A DNA stretch of 64,000 nucleotides, taken from Lathyrus oleraceus (lineage: Eukaryota; Streptophyta; Magnoliopsida; Fabales; Fabaceae). Made by a program: the position numbers and the translations under genes. Shown piece after piece: positions 44,479 to 54,594 of this stretch (its first letter is position 1; each line of letters starts with the position of its first letter). The stretch lies in contig NC_066583.1 in the NCBI RefSeq assembly GCF_024323335.1, positions 273,986,916-274,050,915 on the forward strand, read 5' to 3'. The notes below the pieces were generated by a model. The model had not been told where the DNA came from and searched no databases. It worked only from the letters and a program-made list of their open reading frames with translations.

Positions 44479-47400
44479 TGTAAGACCCCAATTTTGTCCC
44501 TAAGATCCCCCATGGCATCATATCATAGCATTGCATAGCCTCAAGGATCTTTGAGCATATTGGCTTCCTTTCCTTTGGGTGGGACCCTGTGAGTGGTTTT
44601 GGATCACCAGGCATTGCTTGCATTATATATCATTTGCTTGTCTTGTTTAATCACTAACCAAAAGCACCAAAAATATGTCATCTAACATTTGTTTTTGCAG
44701 TCTAAGTAGCACAGGTCAAGGCAATTCAAGAGAATCATTTGTGCAAGGGCTGATGGTATTTTCTTGGTATGAAGACCACATGATCATTATATTGGGCTTA
44801 TATGAGTTAAGGTTCATTTTGAAGCAAATTCCCCAAGAGGTTGAGTCCCAAATTCATCAGGCATTGTCCAGGTCATCTGAGGACCATACAATCAACTGTA
44901 CAGTCAATTGAAGGCTTTGAGGTTGGGGAATTGATCTTAACATCCTCATTCATGTTCAAACAAGGCCTATTCATCATGTCAAACATCCATGTTGAAGATT
45001 TTGAGGTCAAGTCAAAAGTTTCCCAAAATGGAAAGTGACCTATAATTTCAAGTTTCCAAAAATGGCAAGTTTTTGGATCACATTCAACTAAACTTTCCAA
45101 CATCAAAGAAGCTTCAAATGAATTTTTGGTTAACATGAAAGTTGAAGATCTTTCTCTCCCATTTCCAAAAAGTTCAAGATCATAAGCAACTGATGAATGG
45201 TTGAAGAATTATGATCAAATGATTGCCAAGTGTGCATGGAACTTCAACAAGCCATAACTTTTGATCCAAAGCTCCAAAATGAGTCACTCTTTTTGCATAT
45301 TGCTTGTCATGACCTATATTTTCCAAATCCATCATTGCATTGCATGAAATTTAATCATATGATCATTTGGCCATGCATGAGTATTTTGGAGGGAAAATGC
45401 CTAATTCAAATTTGGTGCATCATACATGTTTAATTCCAATCCAATTATGTGCATGAGATGATTTTAAGTGGATTTGAGCCCTCACATGACACTGTTCACG
45501 TGTGCCTTGCCATGCATAGGTGTTTTTACTAATTTTGCCATGCACCTCATATTTCATTAATCTTCCATTAACCATTGCCTAATTACATTTTCAGCATGAT
45601 TAGCACATGATATATAATCTTAATCCTAACAGAATTTTCACAACAATCACATTCTAGATCTAGAAATTTTCTTTCCCTCCAAATTTTCTCTCAATTGAAA
45701 CTTCAAAATTCTCCACATAGCACATGAATTTTATTGCATAATCGTGTTCAACAAGTGTTATTGATGAAGGATCAGGCTCTGGATTGAAGATTTTGGCCAA
45801 GATTCGTGCACATCAAGCTCAAGAACATGAAGATGGAAGTTGCAAATTGATCAAGATCCAAGCCATTTCAAGCTTCAATTCGTGCATAAAGCTTCACTAC
45901 TAAGTTGATAGAGAAGATCTGGACAGTGCTAGGCCTTGAACACGCTGTTTCAACTCACTGCTCTCCAAAAAGGTTGGAATTCGAATCTCACATTTCTCTA
46001 ATTCATGGCCATGATTAGGTAGAGCTTTTGATGCTGATGATCCTGATATAAGTAGAATTTGATTTGGTGAAGAATTGCATGAGATATGCTGAGTTGAATT
46101 TTTTGATGTGCATAATGTTTATCTTCGATTCGCTCTTGTTAGGAAGAATTAGGCCTAGAAATTGTTAGATTCGTGCTCCTTGTTGAATAAGCTTTCGATC
46201 CATGTATGGTTTGCTGTTTTATGGAAAAAATCTCGATGAAGTTCACTGTAGCACCACCGTCTCAACGAGGAAGACGGTGGAAACCACCGTCCAAGCCACC
46301 GTCTGCAACTAGTCGTGTTGGCGCTAGGGTTTTGTCCAACGTGCATCCACATAAGCGCCTCATGGCTATTCCATTGGCTACCGTTTGTTTGACCGCGCTT
46401 GCATGGCGCTTGACCGCTGAGTTGGCTTCCACGCGTTTAATGAAACGCTGCGCTTCAGGCGCGCCTTGGACCTCCCTGTACAGGGTTCGATTCCTGGCTT
46501 TGTGTTATTGTGATTTGTTTAATTGTTTTACCAGCACTTCTTTTGACCTATAGGGACCTGTGTTCGAACCCTGCCTTGTGCATTTTCCAATTTCATTTTC
46601 ATTACATATTATTTCCATGTTTCAACATTTATTTCATTATTTTCATGCAAATTCTAAAAATCATAAAAAATAGTAAATGAATCCAAATAAATCCAAACTT
46701 TTTTCTACATGTTCATTTGAATGTCTATTATTTTGTGGTGTTGATTTTCTGATTTTATCATTTCTGGATTTTTAATTGTGTTGGCTTATTTGAACATGTA
46801 TGCAAATGTACCATGCTTCATTCAATTGACTGTGAAATGCTCATTAATTGTCCAATTGCCATGAAATTTAATATGCTGATTCCTAACATGTTACATGATT
46901 TTTGAGGCTTGGTTATGTATTTTTATCATATTCCATCTCTGTTTTAGGCACATGGATGTATGGTGTGACAATGTGTGTCACACAATTTGATGTTGCTCTT
47001 GTTCATTTTCATATACATGTCAATTGAGCTTTTCTGATTCCAATTTTTTGCATGATGCTTGTATCTAACATGTTGTGTGCACATAAAAATTTTCATGATC
47101 ATTTGACTCATTTCTGTTTTAATATGGAATTTATATTCTTGATGTCCAATTGTGTGCTTTGTAATTGCCTTTGCGTTATCTTGTTCATTAGATGGCTTTG
47201 CTTATTGATTTGGATTTGATCCTTTTTAGGACATGTTCTTACTTGATTAAATGTGCTTCATGTTGAATATCAACTTCTGTTTTGACTTTTTGCTTTGCCT
47301 TTGACCCTAGTCTTTGCACTAGTGGTTTGTACTCACCATTTGAGCTTTGTATTTCAGGTTCAAGCAATTAGCTATAATGGTTGATGCAATCTCATTACTT

Positions 47401-48225
47401 GAGATGTAAGTTACTTTGGTTAACTAACTTTGATTATGTTGTAGGTCCTTTGGTGGTGAACTCACTTGAGTGATTGCCTTTTAGGACTTGCTTTGTGTAC
47501 ATATTGGAAACCATTGTTGTTGTCTGTTGGTTGTTTGTCTGAATATCCTACTGATTGTTTGGCTTTTCATACAGGTACATTAGTCGCTTTTGCTCATTAT
47601 TTGAGCTTTTCTTTGCTTGTGGTTGGTATACCACTTAGGTAACCTCTCTAACTCCATGTAGTCTGGAAGCCCTGTCGTTTCTGTTTGGCAGGCATTTGGC
47701 TGAAGTCCTCCTTAAGAGGCAATGTCTGTGATTGTTTACTTTTGTGCTAAATACCTCCTTGTCGAGGCATGTGACTTAAGTCCTCCTAAGTGAAGAGGCA
47801 ATTGGCAGATAGAAGGGATTTGCAATCAATCCCCTGCTATTCAGTTGAGTCTTTCATTATGCTCGCATCATGTGCTGATGCATTTGAATAAACACCCAAG
47901 ATCTTGTATCGAGTCAGTCATATGGAATAGGGTCCCTCATTCTGGACCCGCACACCTTCTTTGATCCAAGCTCACCCAGGCCAGGGTTAAGAGCTATAAC
48001 GTCTAACCCTCATTACCTTTCATCTGCTCACCCTGAAGGTCAATGTCAGTTGGTTAAGAGCATCAGCACCCTTACATATTTGGCTTGGTTGTCGAGGTTG
48101 ATATGACCCCTTGACTAAAGCCCAACCTTGTATGAGCCTCTTGGTTGTGTATAGAGTGTGATAATTGATTGCTTATTTGCTTATTTGTGCATCTTTCATA
48201 TATTTGCTTTGCATGCATCTTTGTT

Positions 48226-48560
48226 TCTTTTGTGGAGTCAGATGTAAGACCATTGATTGGCTATCTGTTTCCTGTTCCTTTTGGGGAGCTGGATATAAGA
48301 CCATTGATTGGCACTCCATTTCCTATTCTATTTTCTTTTGTGGAGCTAAACGTAAGACCATTGATTGGCTATCTGTTTCCTATTTTTGTTTGCTTTGTGG
48401 AGTCAGATGTAAGACCATTGATTGACTATCTGTTTCCTATTCTGTTTTCTTTTGTGGAGTTAGATGTAAGACCATTGATTGGCTATCTGTTTCCTCTTTT
48501 GTTTCTTTTGTGGAGTTAGATGTAAGACCATTGATTGGCACTCCATTTCCAGTTTTGTTG
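48226..48560 (+). repeat. Minisatellite, 6 copies of a ~57 bp unit in the Y LTR
   Basis: TAAGACCATTGATTGGC recurs at 48245, 48296, 48353, 48410, 48467 and 48523. Spacing is therefore 51, 57, 57, 57 and 56. The 86- and 116-codon frames across it are repeat artefacts. Confidence 0.92.
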
Positions 48561-49169
48561 ATTCTCTTATGAGGCCATGCTTATTTGCTTATTGCTTTGT
48601 GTTGCCTAATTCCAAAGGAACTTACTTGGATCATTTCTATGATCTTGAGAAAGCAACTCCTATTTGTGGCTTTGTCCCTTAACTCTTTTGTGCATAACCT
48701 TAACCTTTTTCATCCTTAACCAAAACCAGAAAACTTTTGTGCAAACATTCTCACTTGTTTTCAAAACTAGAAACCTAGGCCTTAAGCCTTTGATTTTCAA
48801 AATATCTTTTCACTAATACTCATTGTAATTGAACTTTAATTCATACTTTGACTTCATTTTGTGAATAATTCTAATTGGTTAATTCAACCCACTCAATTGC
48901 TTTTGTGGCCCTTGTCCACTTCTTAATCAAATTTTCATGCATTAGCCATAGATCTGAATTATCATAGTGGTTGATGTAAATCTCACCGCATCCTTAGTGA
49001 TCGAATCGTAAGTCTTCCATACTGATAACAGGGTTAACCCCTTTAGTATGTCGAAGCTATTCTCACATGGTGGATTGTTGGCTCAGGTCGAGTTTTCTCC
49101 CGTTGATATTGAAAGACCTTAAGGCTTTTGTTTAAAATCAATCCACTCACTTTTTGGAAATCTTTTAGC

Positions 49170-49218
49170 CGAACTACGGCGTTTTGATCCTTATCTTTCA
49201 TGAAAAGGTACGTAGGCA
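49170..49218 (+). promoter_or_regulatory. Foldable U5 element of the Y LTR
   Basis: CTACG (49174-49178) pairs with CGTAG (49211-49215). The interior has CCTT...AAGG enclosing the palindrome TTTCATGAAA. It is followed by ATGG...CCAT. It lies 356 bases before the LTR end. Confidence 0.5.
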
Positions 49219-49580
49219 ATGGGTTCATCCATCCAAACACAAAAATATAAATAAATTTGTACATTCTTCTCTCATCCCTTCAATCAATGTTTGCACAAAA
49301 TAATTTCATAAACAAATAATTTTACAACAAGTTGTGAAAAGAGGTTCCCTAGGAGTACCTAGGATGTTGTGGGTGCCTAACACCTTCCCACAACATAATT
49401 ACCCCCTTACCCAGATCTCTGACCTTTTATTAGTTTTCTTTGCAAATTTTCTTAGGCTTTTGTTCGCTTTCTAGCCATTCCTTTGGATAAATAGAAGTGC
49501 GGTGGCGACTCTACTTTGTATGCTTTGCTTTTGATTTAATCAATAAATTTAAAAGTAACGAATACACCGCTACAGAAAAG

Positions 49581-49598
49581 TGGCGACTCTGCTGGGGA
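49581..49598 (+). promoter_or_regulatory. Primer binding site of element Y
   Basis: TGGCGACTCTGCTGGGGA, six bases after the LTR end; identical to the PBS of A, B and X. Confidence 0.93.
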
Positions 49599-50711
49599 CG
49601 TCATCTTCCTAGTGGGTTTGCCTACTTTTCACACTTTGTTGTATTATATTGTCTGTTATATGACATATTTTTGGTGCTATTTGGGATTACTGTATTGGTT
49701 GTAATGCTTCAATTGCTTGATATATCAATTGCTTGCTTGCTTGGTGATCCTTGTGAGATGAGTTCTATACCCGAACTCGAGTGCACCTTATGATAGCAGA
49801 ATGGCATAGTCTCGTCGACTTGTGTGGAGTTATTCCTTAGCAAGTTGACTTGCGAGTCCATTCATTTGGTGGAGGTCATGTTGGATCAATGATGTCACAC
49901 AAGTCATTTGTGGTTAGGCATTATTCTTCCAATATGTGTCGTAGAAGCCAAGGACCTTAGTTTACCAAGCCCATCTTGGCCTATTTTTAGGACGTAGTGC
50001 GGAGGTCGTTCAGATGTGATATCTGATGCGATTGTTACGCGATACTACACTCATAAGAGTCTCTCTTGAGAATATTTTTGGAATACGAGTATTCGTTCCT
50101 CCGATAATATTCGAAAGATGGGATGATGACTATGGGAACCTCTTGTAGAACATGTTCGGCAGGTTTAAACCATAGTACACTCCCTTTGGGCGGTTCTTAA
50201 CCGAGACTTCATGCTCGTGACTCACAACAAACCCGTGATTCATGGTTGATCCGTTCAAATATCGTTAATATCAATGGAACTTGGGTGTTGATAAGGTGAA
50301 AACCATAATCCACCAAAATAGATGATTGATATTAAGGATGGTTGAACCGTTCATATATCGTTAATATCAATGGAACTTGGGTGTCGATAAGGTGAAAACC
50401 ATAATCCACCAAAATGGATGATTGATACTAGGGATAATATGAGCCATCCCATGACCTTTGTCTGGTGTGCTTTGCTTGATCCTTGAGTGTGATTGTTGCA
50501 TTCATGCATTCATGCATTCATCTGCATCCATATCATCAAAAAATGAGATTTTTTTTTCAAGGAACTTAAGGGGTTTCTTTGCAAAAAAATTTCAGATATG
50601 GAAAGATAAAGAATTATTCAATGAGATATTTTCCATATGCGATAAAATGCCTAATATTTCAAAGTTTGCAAATAAAACCCTCGAGTTCCTTTGAAATAAA
50701 AAATAAATCAT
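49599..50711 (+). mobile_element. Element Y leader with a 96-bp tandem duplication; ORF1 deleted
   Basis: Homologous to the X leader. A 96-base unit starting ATGGTTGATCCGTTC is present twice (50242-50337 and 50338-50433); X has one copy. After 50590 the sequence passes within about 120 bases to the ORF1-gag spacer block, so nearly all of ORF1 is missing. Confidence 0.7.
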
Positions 50712-51333
50712 ATGCACGAGCATTGCATGCATCATTTGCATAAGCAGGTGTTGTTCTCAGCCTCTTGTCTGTGGCCTAACTCTGTGCTCTTCATTTATTT
50801 TGGAGACACGCTGACTCACCGGTACTTCACCAGAGCCAACTCTTCTAGATTGATGGATCATCTTGAGCAAGAGAACCGTGAACTCAAAGAGGAAGTCGCC
50901 AAACTGAGTACTTTTGATGGAATCATTCCTGGTTAGCCACTTGTCTTCCTTCTCACACATAGATGCTGAGGATTAAGTTGGAACTCCTTTCCAAGCTTTA
51001 TCTATAGCCGAGCCTGTTGAGAAGAGGACTCCTTCATTTGCTTCCTATCGAGATGCAAAACTGGCCATTGAATGTGGTACAGTTGCTGGTCTAGGAAAAA
51101 TGATCGAGCTTGAAGACAACAAGTCCTGGGCTGGCATTGGCTATTCTTCTAGGGTCTTCAACGAAGAAGGACTGTTCAAGAGTGGAGGTTTCATCCACGT
51201 CGGTCAGAACGAAGAAGCTGCTGCTATCTTAGAAGAGGATGCAGAGGATTCTGACAATTTTGTCATCCCTGGAGGGACCTGCCACAATTGGGTCGCTGTA
51301 GATGTTCCTACGGTCATTCATAAGTCAGCGTAA
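50712..51333 (+). pseudogene. Element Y gag-pro, mostly deleted
   Basis: Only the Gag start (LTHRYFTRANSSRLMDHLEQ and a short coiled coil) and the tail after protease remain. They are fused near 50926-50932 with a frameshift. The tail reads VSHLSSFSHIDAED, a stop, VGTPFQALSIAEP, GKMIELEDNKSWAGIGYSS and TCHNWVAVDVPT, ending in SA plus a TAA at 51331-51333. That TAA is part of the intron donor. Gag core, knuckle and the DTGSS protease centre are absent. This parallels the deletion in element A but with different breakpoints. Confidence 0.8.
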
Positions 51334-51597
51334 TATGTTTGCTTTGTTTAAAAACCTTTCTCCCATGCCAAAAGGAGGAGTGATGACATTGTTGGCAACA
51401 TTAATACAATGATATTTCATTCAATAAATTCATGTTAAACATTTGTTTTTCCAATTGTTTTCACTTTTTGCTTTTTTGCATGAAATTGGTGATCACAAAA
51501 AACCCTAAAAAACAAGAATAAAAGCAATCTTTTCATCTGCATAATGATTTGTTTGTTTAAATTCTAAAGCTTTTCATTATCCAAAATCATTATGCAG
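51330..51597 (+). other. Pro/pol intron of element Y (268 bp)
   Basis: Donor GCG|GTAATATG-like: the G of GCG and TAA form GTAA. The acceptor is TCATTATGCAG ending at 51597. The splice joins ...HKSA to LILKPIEHNDP in frame. It shares donor, acceptor and interior blocks with the X intron. Confidence 0.8.
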
Positions 51598-51741
51598 GTT
51601 GATTCTAAAACCCATTGAACATAATGATCCAACGTCATCTCCCAATTTTGAATTCCCTGTATTTGAAGTAGAGGAAGATGATGTTGAAGGGATTCCTAAC
51701 GAGATTTCCCGTCTTCTTGAGTACGAAAAGAAGATCATTCA
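51598..51741 (+). pseudogene. Y pol exon stub before RT
   Basis: Codes LILKPIEHNDPTSSPNFEF, VEEDDVEGIPNEISRLLEY and EKKIIQ, the acidic linker that precedes RT in these elements (compare EELARLLKQEEKVIQ in A). Similarity ends near 51741; the RT, RNase H and most of the integrase are deleted. Confidence 0.75.
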
Positions 51742-51787
51742 GTTGTATCTTAAGAATCAACAAAACAGTCAAATTGGGGCATTACAA
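51742..51787 (-). mobile_element. Possible LTR tip at the Y deletion junction
   Basis: On the minus strand this reads TGTAATGCCCCAATTTGACT from 51787, which fits the start consensus of the Tat LTRs here. About 45 bases in all. It may be the relic of an inserted element lost by recombination. Confidence 0.35.
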
Positions 51788-51906
51788 ATGTAATAAAAAA
51801 AGAAGAAGGAGGGGTGAAAAAAAAATCAAAAAATAAATAAATCAAAAAGCAAAATCAAAATCAAAATCAAAATATCAAAAGAAAGAAAAATGAAAGAAAA
51901 GCATAC
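51788..51906. other. A-rich filler at the deletion junction
   Basis: Low-complexity A-rich sequence with ATCAAA units (for example 51842-51885). Not coding. It lies exactly between the two preserved pol pieces. Confidence 0.5.
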
Positions 51907-52338
51907 CCTCAAACCCCTTTCTCTCTTGTCTATGGCATGGAGGCTGTACTCCCAGTAGAGGTGGAGATCCCATCAATGAGAGTCTTGATGGAAGCCAAGT
52001 TGACTGATGCTGAATGGATTCAGAGTCGTTATGACCAGTTGAATCTAATTGAAGAAAAGCGATTAACTGCCATGTGCCATGGTCAGTTATATCAGCAAAG
52101 GATGAAGAAAGCATTCGATAATAAGGTCAAGCCTCGTGTATTCCGAGAAGGTGACCTTGTGTTCAAGAAAGTCTTGTCTTTCGCGCCCGATTCCAGGGGC
52201 AAGTGGACTCCAAACTACGAGGGTCCATATGTTGTCAAGCGAGCCTTTTCAGGCGGTGCTTTGATGCTTACAACTATGGATGGGGATGATTTCACTCGTC
52301 CTGTGAATTCAGATGCAGTCAAGAAATACTTCGCCTAA
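51907..52338 (+). pseudogene. Element Y integrase C-terminal region and end of pol
   Basis: The frame reads TPFSLVYGMEAVLPVEVEIP, EAKLTDAEWIQSRYDQLNLI, FREGDLVFKKVLSF, GKWTPNYEGPYVVKRAFSGG and ends DAVKKYFA with TAA at 52336-52338. This is the C-terminal domain that ends pol in Ogre/Tat elements (the GPYVV motif). The zinc-binding and catalytic parts of integrase are missing. The remaining frame has no internal stop, so this piece decayed less than X. Confidence 0.85.
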
Positions 52339-52530
52339 AAAATAAAAACAGAATAGCTCGCTAAGTTGAAAACCCGAAAGGGCGGCTTAGGCAAAAATGA
52401 GCGTCTCGGTGGATTGAAAACCCTAAAGGGCGATCCAGGCAAAAATTAGAGACATGGAAAAAATGAATTTGCATCCCTCTAGATTGAGTACCTCACCCTG
52501 GGGCAATCTAGGCAAAAATTAGAGATTTGG
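52339..52530 (+). promoter_or_regulatory. Three stem-loop modules just after the Y pol stop
   Basis: Module 1: CTAAG/CTTAG (52361-52365 with 52386-52390) around CCCGAAAGGG (52373-52382). Module 2: TGGAT/ATCCA (52410-52414 with 52433-52437) around CCCTAAAGGG (52421-52430). Module 3: CTAGATT/AATCTAG (52479-52485 with 52505-52511) around a less regular CCTCACCCTGGGG. Each is followed by GGCAAAAAT. The outer stems differ in sequence yet pair. The function is unknown. Confidence 0.6.
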
Positions 52531-54590
52531 CAAGTAACTGCATCCTAACAAGACTTTCTGTTTAACAACTGTCTTTTCGTCAGAGATTCTCGCTCAGTCA
52601 TCGTCAACTGAAGCTTCAAATACATCGAATTCAAATTGGTAGAGAAATGGTCATTATGTTCAATGTAGCCCTCTTCCAATATATATCACCGATTTCAAAT
52701 TTTGTACAGATCTATGGAGTCTTGCCATTTGCAGGCTACCATTCTATCAAATCAATTTGAGCTTTTATCCAATTATTTGCACTCTTATTTGTTTCAATTC
52801 AACAAATGTTTTGCATGTTTTAATTGATAAAATGTCATTGTTTTAAACAAACAAATTTTTCAAAATTGTTTTTAAACAAAGTGAACATTCACAATGATGA
52901 AAGGATACTTAAGAAATTCTCAGTGCTCTCCCAAGGGTGGCATGATCTCCAACAGGGTAAGACATTCGTTCATGTTCCTGGCATGGCCGTATCCTCTTTC
53001 TCCAGATTGTTGTTGGGGTTTCTCCCCAAGTAGAGCTTCTGTTGAGATTTTTCCCCCAAGCAGGATATTTGTTGGGATTTCTCCTGAGCAGATTTTTGTT
53101 GAGCAGAGTCTTTGTTATGACTCCTCCTCATTCAGAGTGCTTGTTGAGGTTTTCATCTCCCTTCCCTTCAGCAGAGCAGTGATTCTTTCCTCCCCTGCAG
53201 AGATTTGGTGATTTCCTGATGTCTCTGATCCCTAGTAGAGTTGCTTGTTTGGCATGATCTATTTGTGTGATCTTTTTCTCCCTCAGTGGGTTTCCCCCTA
53301 GTGGAGTTGTTTGGAGTTGCTTTCGTGGCAGTTTTCGCCTGTGCAGTGAGCTCCTCTTTCCCAGCTGAGACTGATGATTCATCCCTTGCAGAGATCTTGC
53401 TGTTTCTTGATCCCGTCAGAATTGTTTATTCTCCGGTGATCCTGGCTTTCTCTCCTGTGGTGTAGTAATGGGCGTTTGTTCCCTGGGCCTGTTTGTGTTA
53501 GAAATGTCTGTTTGTCAGCATTCATCAAACATAAATCACGCATATTCATGCATAATCATAACATTCAGATATTCATGTTGCATTTTTTGCCATATATCTT
53601 TTGTTTGTTGTTTCCTGCTTTTTGTTGATACATTTTTTCCCCAAGCAGATGTCGGTGTGTCTGATCTCCCCATTTAGAGTCAGCCCCATAAGCAGAAAGT
53701 GTCTATCCTTTCCTGCCATTTCCCCACTGAGATACATCCTCGTGGACGACGGTTGTTTCCGTTTCCTCCCAACACATATATAGGGATGGGTTTTCCCTTT
53801 TGAGTTCTTTCCTCATTAGGATGAGTCTTGATTAAGTTTGCCTTTTTGGTTTGATCCTGAATTGGCCTTTTTGCAACTGTCTCTCGTGCTTCCCCGTGGT
53901 ATAAATGAATAATTCATTCATATTATCCCTGGTGGAATTTGTGGCCTTCTACCTACAACCCGGTAGTTATAAGTCTTATTTTGCGGTTTCCTACTCACCA
54001 ACCGGTAGGTGTAATCCCTTCCTTGGTGTCTATCTTCATCCAACATTCGATGTTGATATTCCCTCGTGTGCTCGGATAATTGTCTCGATTAAGCAATTTA
54101 TCCTCAGCAGAGTTTGTGGTTTCCTACCCAGTCATCTGGTAGGTGTAATCCCTCTTTTGCGTGAATATTGTTCAGTAATCATTGATTATTCACCTTTCCC
54201 TCAGCGGAATTTGTGGCCTTCTACCTACAACCCGGTAGTTATAAGTCATACTTTGTTGGTTTTCTACCTACAACGCGGTAGTTGTAAACCCTACTTTTGC
54301 CCCTGTGCAGAGTTAACCTTTGTTGTTCATCCCTGTTGATGACGGTTACTCTTTGGTGGTTATCATTATCCAGTATTCGGTTTTGATATTCCTTCTTTTT
54401 GTGGATAATTGCTCAGAGCAAGCAATTTTATCCCCAGCGGGTCCTTTCACCGTTTTCCAGTGATATGTTCCCCGGATCATTGATTTTTTATCAATATATC
54501 CCCTGCGAGTCATCTTTCATCTACCCTTTTGTTGGTAATGATTGTTTCTCCCCTTGATTGGTCATCATTATATACCTAGTTTGGTATCCC
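52531..54590 (+). mobile_element. Y 3' region, part 1: degenerate short repeats
   Basis: Non-coding. Between about 53000 and 53470, CCCCAAGCAGGA/TTTGTTGRGATTTC-like units of about 35 bases recur. Between 53940 and 54290, five CTACC-N8-GGTAG inverted repeats occur (near 53948, 53988, 54124, 54220, 54264). Long variable repeat-rich 3' untranslated regions are known in Ogre elements. Confidence 0.65.
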
Positions 54591-54594
54591 GATG

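Larger units (their letters stand above)
44479..49574 (+). mobile_element. 5' LTR of element Y (Ogre-like), 5096 bp
   Basis: It starts TGTAAGACCCCAATTTTGTC inside the X pol exon and ends ACACCGCTACA at 49574, six bases before the PBS. It is the same broad family as the A LTR. It contains a 57-bp minisatellite (48226-48560), T-arm-like motifs (46483-46494, 46562-46571), the foldable U5 element (49170-49218), the box GGGTGCCTAACACCTTCCC (49371-49389) and an exact PBS echo (49503-49512). The small ORFs have no conserved content. Confidence 0.88.

Noticed and set aside
46206..46553. 115-codon plus-strand ORF in the Y LTR
   Set aside because: It lies wholly in U3/R of an LTR and is not kept in the homologous A LTR.
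48165..48519. 116-codon and 86-codon frames with repeated peptide
   Set aside because: They are read-through of the 57-bp minisatellite in the Y LTR, with several frames open at once.
53030..53300. Further primer binding sites suggested by CCCCAAGCAGAG-like strings
   Set aside because: They match only part of the PBS complement, are repeated, and have no LTR end beside them.
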